Both the position numbers and the translations under genes were made by a program. From a virus, in the IMG/VR virus record IMGVR_UViG_3300031251_000004, positions 37,914 through 101,913 of that record: a stretch of 64,000 nucleotides of DNA; one strand, given 5' to 3'. Each line of letters starts with the position of its first letter. Positions within the stretch are counted from its first letter, which is position 1. Positions 1 to 8,338 of this stretch are shown here, piece after piece. Under the pieces are notes generated by a model, which searched no databases, had not been told where the DNA came from, and saw nothing but the letters and a program-made list of their open reading frames with translations.

Positions 1-53
1 TCTAAAACTTTTTTCAATATACTAAAACTTTGGTATTTATTTAGGAAAAATAT

Positions 54-2192
54 ATGTCTCAAGGCACCGCAGTAACTGTAAATAACATAAACCTAGTCTC
101 TTTGAGTGGTGATATCACCGGCAACACCATTGACGGCTATGTTTCTTCTATTAGCGGTCCATCTCCAGTCATCGTTACACCTAACTCTTTACAATGGCTT
201 AGCTCGGTTACCTCTCCTACTTTAACTCAAGCTTCTTCAGCTAATCCCGGACAAAATCTAACCATTCAAGCTCAAGGTACTGGCGGAGGTGGAGCAGGCG
301 GCAATTTAATTCTTGCTTCTGGAACTTCATTATTTGGCAGTGCCGGCAATATCATCTTTCAATTAGGCGCTACGACAGGTTTGACTTTATTATCTACTGG
401 AACTTTGCAGTTTCCGGCTACCGCTACAGCAACCATCAATCAAGCTGCCTCTACCGGAGGCGCTACTAATTTAAGCATTACTGCCCAATCAGCTGGTGGC
501 GCTGGAGACAACGGTGGAGCTTTAGTATTGACTTCAGGAGCTTCCACTACAACTGGTACTTCTGGTAATGTTATTATTAATACGGCTACTCCAGGTGGTG
601 GTACTGCTGGTAATATCTTATTTCAGGTTAGTGGTACTACTCAGGCTTTCGTTAATAGCTTTGGTGTTGGTATCGGATCTACTCCTGGCACTTCTCCTAC
701 TATTACTTCTGGTTCTGGCGTTCCAACTTCCACCCAACCGACTGGCTCTCTTTATCTAAATACCAGCGGTTCAACAATTACCGGTGTTTATACCCGCACT
801 ACCAGCTGGCTACCAATCAACGCCTACACAGGCTTAATAGCTCCAATTACAGCTACCACTAATACTAATACCGTTGCAGTATACACTGTCGACAGCACTT
901 CTGGTAATGACGGAGTTATTCTTCATTTTCACACTGGTCCTACAACTTACGTAATGCCATCCCCTGCTCCCGGACGACAAATCATTATTCGAGATATTAC
1001 TGGTGCCATCGAAACTACCAATCAAACTGGCGGATATGTTACTGGCTCCGGAGCTACTAGCAACGTTATTTTTGTTGCTCCTCATGGTACCGAATCTTTT
1101 AATGGGAGTGCTGGCTATATATTAACTGGAGGTTCTACTTTTCACGTTACTAATAACTCAGCCGCCGTCACTTGCAGCACTGGTTTATTTACCACTGAAC
1201 TTGCACCCGGCATGAGCATCACATTTGGCGCTCAATCTGGTGTATCTTACGTAATCTCTTCCATCGGATCAGCAACTTCACTCACACTTACCTCTGTGTA
1301 TACAGGTACCACTAGTACTACCTCTTCTGCCACTATGAATAGTTTAGCTTACTATGCTAACTGGGGTACTCTTACTTTGACAAGTGATGGTACTAACTGG
1401 TTCGCTACTAGCAATAAACCCATGCGTGTTTACTTAACTGCTAACGGTACTTTTATCCCTTCTCCTGGCTGTACTGCTGCTTATTTAGTTGGCTGCGGAG
1501 GTGGTGGAGGTGGTGCTGGTGGTGGTGGAACTAGTACTTCTGGTGGTGGCGGAGGCGGCGGCGCACTTCAATCGATTATGATAACCACGCTTACTCCTAA
1601 TATTGCTAGTGGTTATACCGTGGTAATTGGTGCTGGTGGGACAGGTGGAGTCGCTAACTCAGCTGGCACTACTGGTAATCCAGGAAATAATACTTCTTTT
1701 GGTACCTTAGCATATTTTTATGGTGCCTCTGGTGGTAGCAGCAGTGGAGGTCTTTTTAATTCTCCCGGTGGTTTATTTTTTACTAATAGTGGTACAAATA
1801 TGTATTCTTCTTCTAGCGCTGCCGTTGGCACTGGATCTGCGTCTCTTGCGGCCGCAACTACTCAACTTCAAGGAAGTACATCGCCAGGATCTATTGCCAT
1901 GGGTGGGTCTGGCGGAGCAAATAGTATAAGCGGTGTTGCTGGAATGATCAATACCAGTTCGAATCTAGCAACGGCTTATGTTGCTGGTACCGGAGGCGGA
2001 AGCAACGGCGGTGGCGGCGGCGGTGCTGGACCTCAAGGCAACGGTGGCAACGCTGGTGCTGCCTCAAGTGTAGGATCATCGGCTTCCGCTAATACTGGAG
2101 CTGGAGGTGGCGGTGGTGGTATTCTTGCCAGTACTGGCACCGCTGGCGGAAACGGTGGAAGTGGATATCTCTATGTATATACTTGGATGTAA
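54..2192 (+). CDS. Glycine-rich tail-fibre adhesin, paralogue 1 of 4
   Basis: Probable receptor-binding fibre-tip protein. Four parts are visible: a short N-terminal GDITG-type fibre repeat (about residues 15-48); two related beta-rich modules carrying LTIQAQ and LSITAQS with GGxLxLxSG motifs (about 68-190); a central region with YTVDS, PGRQIIIRDITG and MNSLAYYANWGTLTL (about 270-460); and a C-terminal glycine-rich domain (about 465-712) with GGGGGGAGGGG runs ending in GSGYLYVYTW. The last part has the look of the phage glycine-rich tip domains, where polyglycine-II helices pack together and exposed loops bind the receptor; that functional link is family knowledge. AGGA lies 8 bases before the ATG. 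Three close paralogues follow in the same direction with 11-14 base gaps, so they are probably one transcript. Confidence 0.8.
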   Translation: MSQGTAVTVNNINLVSLSGDITGNTIDGYVSSISGPSPVIVTPNSLQWLSSVTSPTLTQASSANPGQNLTIQAQGTGGGGAGGNLILASGTSLFGSAGNIIFQLGATTGLTLLSTGTLQFPATATATINQAASTGGATNLSITAQSAGGAGDNGGALVLTSGASTTTGTSGNVIINTATPGGGTAGNILFQVSGTTQAFVNSFGVGIGSTPGTSPTITSGSGVPTSTQPTGSLYLNTSGSTITGVYTRTTSWLPINAYTGLIAPITATTNTNTVAVYTVDSTSGNDGVILHFHTGPTTYVMPSPAPGRQIIIRDITGAIETTNQTGGYVTGSGATSNVIFVAPHGTESFNGSAGYILTGGSTFHVTNNSAAVTCSTGLFTTELAPGMSITFGAQSGVSYVISSIGSATSLTLTSVYTGTTSTTSSATMNSLAYYANWGTLTLTSDGTNWFATSNKPMRVYLTANGTFIPSPGCTAAYLVGCGGGGGGAGGGGTSTSGGGGGGGALQSIMITTLTPNIASGYTVVIGAGGTGGVANSAGTTGNPGNNTSFGTLAYFYGASGGSSSGGLFNSPGGLFFTNSGTNMYSSSSAAVGTGSASLAAATTQLQGSTSPGSIAMGGSGGANSISGVAGMINTSSNLATAYVAGTGGGSNGGGGGGAGPQGNGGNAGAASSVGSSASANTGAGGGGGGILASTGTAGGNGGSGYLYVYTWM
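672..718 (+). repeat. 47-bp identical block shared by adhesin paralogues (copy 1)
   Basis: This block, encoding IGSTPGTSPTITSGS, is base-for-base identical to 2825-2871 in paralogue 2, and its first 35 bases recur in paralogue 3. Synonymous positions around it differ between the paralogues, so the identity is more than protein constraint requires. It suggests recent recombination or gene conversion between the tandem genes. Confidence 0.75.
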
Positions 2193-2203
2193 AGGTCAAA
2201 TAA

Positions 2204-4321
2204 ATGGCTCAAAGTAATATAATTTTATATGGTGATGTAATTGGTAATAGCGGTAGCAATACTGTTTATTCTATTACTGGTATTTCGCCAACCTCTACAG
2301 TTCCTGTTAGCGCCGCTACTTTGCAATGGTTAAATACAACAGCCTCTCCAATTTTAGGTCAATTTACTAACGCTTATACGGCAGGACAAAATCTTACCGT
2401 TCAAGCACAAGGAAGCAGTTTTACGGCTGCCAATGGCGGTAATTTAGTTTTAGCTTCTGGTACTACTTCTTCTGGGACCGTTGGTAATATTCAATTACAA
2501 CTCGGCAATACTACTGGTCTTACACTATTAGCTACTGGAACTTTGCAATTTGGAGCAGCTGTTACAGCTGGTATTACTCAATCCTCTGCTGCTGGCACTG
2601 GAACCAATCTAAACATTACTGCCCAATCAGCTGGCGGAACTGCCAATAACGGTGGAACTTTACTTCTCACTTCTGGGGCGTCTACTACAACTGGAACCTC
2701 TGGAAACGTTACTTTCAATACCAGCGCGCCCGGTTATGGTGGAACTATTAGTAATATTCTTTTCCAAATTAGCGGTGTCACTCAAGCTTTCGTTACTGGA
2801 CTGACTACTAATTCTGGTTTGGGCATCGGATCTACTCCTGGCACTTCTCCTACTATTACTTCTGGTTCTGGTACTCCATCTACCACTCAAACAAGCGGGT
2901 CTATTTATCTAAATACTAGCGGAGGTTTATATACTCGACAGAGCAGCATTTGGTCTCAGTTTGGAGCATCTAATATTAGTCAATTAACAGCCCCTATTTC
3001 ACAATTAGTTAATACTAATACTTCTCACGCCATTTATACAGTTGATTCGATTGGTAGTTATGATGGTGTCATTTTACATAACTATACGGCAAGTACTACT
3101 GGATATACATACGTTATGCCTGCACCTACAGCGGGACGTCAAATTGTTATTCGAGATATAACTGGAAGTATTGAAACCGCTAATACTGGCGGTTACATAA
3201 CAGGAACTGGTACCGGAAGTAAAGTAATTTTTATCGCCCCTCACGGAACAGAATCTTTTAACGGAAACTCTGGTTTTACTTTATCTGGTGGCTCTACTTT
3301 TAATGTCACAAATGGATCTGCCACTGTTACCGCTACCGGATCTTCATTTACTACTCAATTAGCTCCAGGTATGAGTATTACTTTTAGTGCTCAGTCTAGT
3401 ACATCCTATATAATTTCTGCGATTGGTTCCAATACTTCTTTGACACTTGCTACTAATTATACTGGTACTACTAGTACCACATCTGCTGCTACTATGAACA
3501 GCTTAGCTTACTATGCTAATTACGGTACAATCACACTATACAGCGATGGTACTAACTGGTTAGCTTCTAGTAATAAACCACTTCGTGCTTATTTAACTGG
3601 AAGTAGCGGAGCTTTCTTTATCTCTCCAGGCATTACTAACACCTTTATCACTGCTGCTGGCGGTGGCGGTGGTGGAGGCGGTGGAACTACTACCTGTGGC
3701 GGTGGTGGTGGCGGAGGATCCATTCAATCTACCACTAATATTACTGTAGCCGCTAATACTTCTTATACCGTGGCCATTGGTGCTGGTGGAGCAGCTGGAG
3801 CTACAGGAGCCGCTGGCGGAGCCGGTGGAACTACTTCTTTTGGTACCTTAGCTTATTTTTATGGTGCTTCTGGTGGAGGATTCAATTCTACCGCTACCAC
3901 TTACGCTTGTGGCGGGTATCCATTTACTAACAATGGTTCTACTAACGTCTACTCTTCCGTAGCATATGCAGGAACTGGAACAAACTCAATTAATGCCAGT
4001 ACCGGTATCACTTCTAGCAATTTACTTGGACAATTATCAATGGGCGGATCTGGGGCTTACACTGGCGTTACTTCTTTTGCTGGTTTGGCAAATGCTGTCG
4101 GTAATGGTTCTTATACTGGTGGAGCAGCTGGTGGTACTTTTGGTGGCGGTGGCGGTGGAGCCGGACCTCAAGGTGCTGGTGCAGCAGGCGGAGCCTCTGG
4201 AGCTGGCGGTTCTTCTGCTAATGCTAATACGGGAGCGGGTGGCGGTGGTGGTGGCGGTAATGCCAGCACTACTGGTGGAACAGGTGGAAGCGGATATCTA
4301 TATCTATTAATGTATATGTAA
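2204..4321 (+). CDS. Glycine-rich tail-fibre adhesin, paralogue 2 of 4
   Basis: Second member of the tandem adhesin family, with the same order of parts as the gene before it: N-terminal GDVIGN repeat, two TVQAQ/NITAQS beta modules, the YTVDS and PTAGRQIVIRDITG centre, MNSLAYYANYGTITL, then a glycine-rich C-terminus from about residue 460 ending GSGYLYLLMYM. The glycine-rich tips of the paralogues differ most in loop sequence between the glycine runs, as expected if they bind different receptors (inference). AAGG precedes the ATG by about 9 bases. A 47-base stretch is identical to one in paralogue 1, although the flanks have diverged. Confidence 0.8.
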   Translation: MAQSNIILYGDVIGNSGSNTVYSITGISPTSTVPVSAATLQWLNTTASPILGQFTNAYTAGQNLTVQAQGSSFTAANGGNLVLASGTTSSGTVGNIQLQLGNTTGLTLLATGTLQFGAAVTAGITQSSAAGTGTNLNITAQSAGGTANNGGTLLLTSGASTTTGTSGNVTFNTSAPGYGGTISNILFQISGVTQAFVTGLTTNSGLGIGSTPGTSPTITSGSGTPSTTQTSGSIYLNTSGGLYTRQSSIWSQFGASNISQLTAPISQLVNTNTSHAIYTVDSIGSYDGVILHNYTASTTGYTYVMPAPTAGRQIVIRDITGSIETANTGGYITGTGTGSKVIFIAPHGTESFNGNSGFTLSGGSTFNVTNGSATVTATGSSFTTQLAPGMSITFSAQSSTSYIISAIGSNTSLTLATNYTGTTSTTSAATMNSLAYYANYGTITLYSDGTNWLASSNKPLRAYLTGSSGAFFISPGITNTFITAAGGGGGGGGGTTTCGGGGGGGSIQSTTNITVAANTSYTVAIGAGGAAGATGAAGGAGGTTSFGTLAYFYGASGGGFNSTATTYACGGYPFTNNGSTNVYSSVAYAGTGTNSINASTGITSSNLLGQLSMGGSGAYTGVTSFAGLANAVGNGSYTGGAAGGTFGGGGGGAGPQGAGAAGGASGAGGSSANANTGAGGGGGGGNASTTGGTGGSGYLYLLMYM
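2825..2871 (+). repeat. 47-bp identical block shared by adhesin paralogues (copy 2)
   Basis: Identical over all 47 bases to the copy in paralogue 1. It lies at the same place in the protein, between the second beta module and the GSxYLN segment. Confidence 0.75.
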
Positions 4322-4335
4322 TGAGGAATGAGTAA

Positions 4336-6426
4336 ATGAATATAAATGGCATAATGGTAGCTGGTGATCTTGCAGGAAGTAGCGACTCTAATCTCGTTAT
4401 TTCTATTAGCGGAACATCTCCAATCAACATAACTCCTAATGCATTACAGTGGGCAATTAGTACTACTATCCCTATTTTAGGTCAAATTGCTTCAGCCACG
4501 GCTGCTGGACAAGCTCTAACAATTCAAGCACAAGGTAGTACTGGATCTGGTACCAATGGTGGTAACTTAGTATTAGCTTCTGGAGCCTCTGCATCTGGAA
4601 CTGCAGGAAGCGTCCAATTACAATCTGGTATTATCACTAATTTATCTTTAACTTCTACCGGTTCTTTGCAATTTGGTTCTACTATTACTTCACCTACCCT
4701 TACTCAAGCAACTGCTTCGGCTGCTGGCGGCAATTTAAGCATTACTGCTCAATCAGCTGGTGGAACTACTAATAATGGAGGCTCTTTAGTTTTGACTTCT
4801 GGGTCTTCCTCTACCACCGGTATTTCTGGAAACGTCACTATCAATACAGCTACACCAGGTGGTGGTGGAACAGCAGGTAATATCCTCTTTCAGGTTAGCG
4901 GCACGACTCAAGCTTTCGTTACCACTAACGCTAGCGGAGCTGGGTTTGGCATCGGATCTACTCCTGGCACTTCTCCTACTATTACCAGTGGAACCGGAAC
5001 CCCATCGTCTACCGAACCTAATGGGTCTCTTTATCTAAATGTTGCCGGATCAAGTAGTTCGGTTATTTATACTCGTCAAAATGGAACTTGGGCTTCTGTG
5101 TCTACCGCTGGTATACAAATTATTCCTTTAACCGAAACAATTACCACTAATTCTTCTCACAGTATTTATACTGTCGATAGTACAGGTGGAGGATCTGACG
5201 GTATTATTTTACACAATTATACTGCTAGCACTACTGGATACACATATATTATGCCTGCTCCAACTGCTGGACGCCAAATTATTATTCGTGACATAACTGG
5301 TGGCATTGAAACAGCCAATACGGGTGGATATATTACTGGTACTGGAACATCCAGTAAAGTTATCTTTATTGCCCCTCATGCTGTCGAATCATTTAATGGC
5401 AGTTCTGGATATGCTTTAAGCGGATCTGCTTTTCACTTTACCAACAACTCTGCTACTGTCACAGCTACCAGTTCTTTATTTACCACAGAATTGGCTCCCG
5501 GAATGAGCATTGTACCAGTAGGGGGTACTGCAACTACTACCGCCTCATACATAATTTCTTCCATTTCTAATGCAACTACTCTAACTCTCACTACCAATTA
5601 CACTGGGAATACTAGTACCGCAGGCACCGCTACTATGAATAGCTTAGCTTACTATGCTAACTACGGTACACTAACACTCATTAGTAATGGGACTAACTGG
5701 TTTGCTTCTAGCAATAAACCATTACGCGCTTATATAACTGGTAGTACCGGAACTTTCATTCCTTCTCCTGGAAGCACGAGCGCTACACTTATTGGTTGCG
5801 GTGGTGGTGGTGGTGGTGCTAATAACGGAGGCGTATCCTCCTCTACTGGTGGTGGTGGTGGTGGAGCTCTACAATCCGTTATAAATACTAGTATTACTCC
5901 AAATACCGCCTATTCAATTACTATTGGAGCGGGTGGCGGAAACGCCGGTGGAACCGGAGGTATTACATTCTTTGGTAGCTCAGCGACTTTTAATGGAGGT
6001 TCTGGTGGTGGAGGGGGCGCGGGGGGCACCTGTGGTTCCGGTGGATATCCAGTTAGCAATGGATCAGCAACTAATATTTATAGTGATGCTTTATCTGGTT
6101 TAGGTGTATCATCTATTGCTGCAGCCACAGCTATAACACCAACCAATATGCCAGGAATGATGGGCATGGGTGCGGGATCATTTTTAGCCGCTAATACACC
6201 CGGATTTAATAATATAATGGGTAATGGTTCTTATTCTGGTGGGACTACCAACAACGGTGGCGGTGGTGGTGCAGGACCACAAGGAAATGGTGGTAATGGT
6301 GCTAGTGCCGGTACTGGCGGTTCAGCAGCCGCAAATAGTGGTGCTGGTGGCGGTGGAAACTATAGTACTCCCGGTTCTGCTGGTGCTGGTGGTTCAGGTT
6401 ATCTTTATATTCTTATGCCAATGTAA
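4336..6426 (+). CDS. Glycine-rich tail-fibre adhesin, paralogue 3 of 4
   Basis: Third member of the adhesin array, 696 aa. It keeps the GDLAGS N-terminal repeat, the TIQAQ and SITAQS modules, the GSLYLN segment, YTVDSTGGGSDG, PTAGRQIIIRDITG, MNSLAYYANYGTLTL and a glycine-rich C-terminal domain ending GSGYLYILMPM. GAGGA lies upstream of the ATG. It shares the first 35 bases of the near-identical block found in paralogues 1 and 2. Role inferred as a distal fibre or tip protein; whether the four products sit on one virion or are expressed alternatively cannot be read from the sequence. Confidence 0.8.
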   Translation: MNINGIMVAGDLAGSSDSNLVISISGTSPINITPNALQWAISTTIPILGQIASATAAGQALTIQAQGSTGSGTNGGNLVLASGASASGTAGSVQLQSGIITNLSLTSTGSLQFGSTITSPTLTQATASAAGGNLSITAQSAGGTTNNGGSLVLTSGSSSTTGISGNVTINTATPGGGGTAGNILFQVSGTTQAFVTTNASGAGFGIGSTPGTSPTITSGTGTPSSTEPNGSLYLNVAGSSSSVIYTRQNGTWASVSTAGIQIIPLTETITTNSSHSIYTVDSTGGGSDGIILHNYTASTTGYTYIMPAPTAGRQIIIRDITGGIETANTGGYITGTGTSSKVIFIAPHAVESFNGSSGYALSGSAFHFTNNSATVTATSSLFTTELAPGMSIVPVGGTATTTASYIISSISNATTLTLTTNYTGNTSTAGTATMNSLAYYANYGTLTLISNGTNWFASSNKPLRAYITGSTGTFIPSPGSTSATLIGCGGGGGGANNGGVSSSTGGGGGGALQSVINTSITPNTAYSITIGAGGGNAGGTGGITFFGSSATFNGGSGGGGGAGGTCGSGGYPVSNGSATNIYSDALSGLGVSSIAAATAITPTNMPGMMGMGAGSFLAANTPGFNNIMGNGSYSGGTTNNGGGGGAGPQGNGGNGASAGTGGSAAANSGAGGGGNYSTPGSAGAGGSGYLYILMPM
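4951..4985 (+). repeat. 35-bp partial copy of the shared adhesin block (copy 3)
   Basis: Identical to the first 35 bases of the copies in paralogues 1 and 2, then diverges at synonymous and non-synonymous positions. The break within the block marks a possible recombination end point. Confidence 0.7.
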
Positions 6427-6439
6427 TTAAGGTTCAATA

Positions 6440-8335
6440 ATGTCTCTAACGATCAATCTAAATGGCGATGTAGTAGGAACTAATAATGGCAATATAATCA
6501 TCTCCATTAATAGTTCTTTTGCCCTACCTATTTCATCCCCTACTTTTCAGTGGAATAGTGGCGTTTCATCTCCCACCCTTATTCAAACAGCCAATACAAA
6601 TGTCAGCGCTGTTGGGCAAAACTTTACCATACAAGCACAAAGTACCACTGGTTCGGGATCTACGGCTGGCAATCTCAATTTAGCCGCTGGCACCGCCCCC
6701 ACCGCTTCTGGTACCGGTAACGTTAATATTCAAGGTGGTGCTCCTACTTCTTTAGTTAACATCATTACCTTCAATGCTACTGACTTCGATGCGGACGGCT
6801 TGGTGGAAACGATAGGAATAGGCTCTTCTTTGGTCTCTCCTCGTATTTACCAAATTACTAGCTCAGGTGCTGGTACAAATCTTACTATCCAAGCACAGAA
6901 CGCAGCCGGTAGCAATAACAATGGTGGAAGTCTTGTTCTAAAAGGCGGCACTGCTACTGGCACTGGTACCACTGGCGGTATCGTCCCCACCGTCCAAGTT
7001 AGAACTAATACAACTAATACTATTTATACTATTGATAGCACGGGTGGTGGGAGCGATTATCATATTCTACACAATAATACTGGCACCGTTTCTTATGTCA
7101 TGCCAGCTCCGACTGCCGGACGAGAATTATTCCTTCGAGATATTACTGGTTCCATTAACACATATGGCTCTATTCCCTCTAATGTTTTCTTAGTTCCTCA
7201 TGCTGTTGAAAAGTTTAACACTTCTTCGGGTTATGTTATGTCTGGCACTTTCAATATCACCAATGGTAGCACTTCAGTTACAGCTAGCTCCACCAAGGCA
7301 GGTATTTTGGCAGCCGGAATGAGTGTTGTTTTTGGCACCGATACTAAGAGCTATATCATCTCTTCTTTCAACGGTACTACTGGAATTACTTTAGCTTCAT
7401 CTTATGCTGGTACTACTAATGCAACTGCTACTGGAACTATTAACAGCTTAACCTTTGCTGCCAATTATGGAGTTTTGCGTTTAGTGAGTGATGGGGCTAA
7501 CTGGTATGTCCGAGGAGATGGGACGCTAACATATGTCTCATTCACGGCTAGTGGTACTTTTATCACACCTCAAGGAGTTACTTTTCTTAATGTGAGTGCA
7601 TTTGGAGGTGGTGGGGGTGGAGGATCTGGTGGTGCGACTTCTACAGCCGCCAATGCTGGTGGCGGAGGTGGAGGTGGCGGGACTATTCAGTCGTCAACAG
7701 TTTTTTCTGTTATCCCCAGTACATCAAATTCTATTACTATTGGTGCTGGTGGAACTGGCGGAGCTGCCGTCACTCCTAATCAACCAGGTAATCCTGGTAC
7801 TGCGGGTGGTGATACCATAATTCAGAACATAAGTTACATAAATACTTTTCTTGGTGCCTCCGGCGGGGGCGGCGGAGCGGCTTCGCCCTCTACAACGTGT
7901 TCTGGCGGATTATGTATCAGAAATGCTTCTTCTTCGGGAAATTTTTACAATACATTATCAAGTACATCAAACACCATTGCTACAGGTACTACAAATTTTG
8001 AAGGTACAACTGGCTTTCTTTCCGTTGGTGGAGGCGGTATTGCTACAAATGGCGAAGCAGGGAGCCCTGGATGTTCTAACATCACATTTGCACCTACTGG
8101 AACCAGTACTGGCGGAGCGGTGGGTTCTAGCGGATGCGGTGGTGGAGCAGGCGGTGGATCTGGCCCTAATGGTCCAGGTGGCAACGGTGGAACTGGTGGA
8201 ACCTCTCCTGTCGCTGGTACCAGCGCGCTAGCTAATACTGGAGGAGGCGGTGGCGGTGGCGGAGGAAATAGTACTACATCTGCTATCGGCGGAAATGGTG
8301 GATCTGGATTTCTCTATTTTACTTATTCCCTATAA
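6440..8335 (+). CDS. Glycine-rich tail-fibre adhesin, paralogue 4 of 4 (shorter)
   Basis: Last and most divergent member of the array, 631 aa. It has the GDVVGT N-terminal repeat, TIQAQ modules in a different arrangement (an FDADGLVETIGIG insert replaces part of the second module), and it lacks the GSTPGTSPTITSG/GSLYLN segment of the other three, which explains the shorter length. It keeps YTIDSTGGGSD, PTAGRELFLRDITG and INSLTFAANYGVLRL, then a glycine-rich C-terminus ending GSGFLYFTYSL. AAGG precedes the ATG. The gene ends 3 bases from the stop codon of the convergent fibre gene, with no terminator-like hairpin between them. Confidence 0.78.
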   Translation: MSLTINLNGDVVGTNNGNIIISINSSFALPISSPTFQWNSGVSSPTLIQTANTNVSAVGQNFTIQAQSTTGSGSTAGNLNLAAGTAPTASGTGNVNIQGGAPTSLVNIITFNATDFDADGLVETIGIGSSLVSPRIYQITSSGAGTNLTIQAQNAAGSNNNGGSLVLKGGTATGTGTTGGIVPTVQVRTNTTNTIYTIDSTGGGSDYHILHNNTGTVSYVMPAPTAGRELFLRDITGSINTYGSIPSNVFLVPHAVEKFNTSSGYVMSGTFNITNGSTSVTASSTKAGILAAGMSVVFGTDTKSYIISSFNGTTGITLASSYAGTTNATATGTINSLTFAANYGVLRLVSDGANWYVRGDGTLTYVSFTASGTFITPQGVTFLNVSAFGGGGGGGSGGATSTAANAGGGGGGGGTIQSSTVFSVIPSTSNSITIGAGGTGGAAVTPNQPGNPGTAGGDTIIQNISYINTFLGASGGGGGAASPSTTCSGGLCIRNASSSGNFYNTLSSTSNTIATGTTNFEGTTGFLSVGGGGIATNGEAGSPGCSNITFAPTGTSTGGAVGSSGCGGGAGGGSGPNGPGGNGGTGGTSPVAGTSALANTGGGGGGGGGNSTTSAIGGNGGSGFLYFTYSL

Positions 8336-8338
8336 ACC

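Noticed and set aside
2-31. Short direct repeat CTAAAACTTT upstream of the first adhesin gene
   Set aside because: Two 10-base A/T-rich copies 20 bases apart can arise by chance here, and the region is cut by the window edge.
7945-8184. Antisense proline-rich reading frame inside adhesin 4
   Set aside because: Glycine codons read on the other strand as proline or alanine and give long open frames by composition alone.
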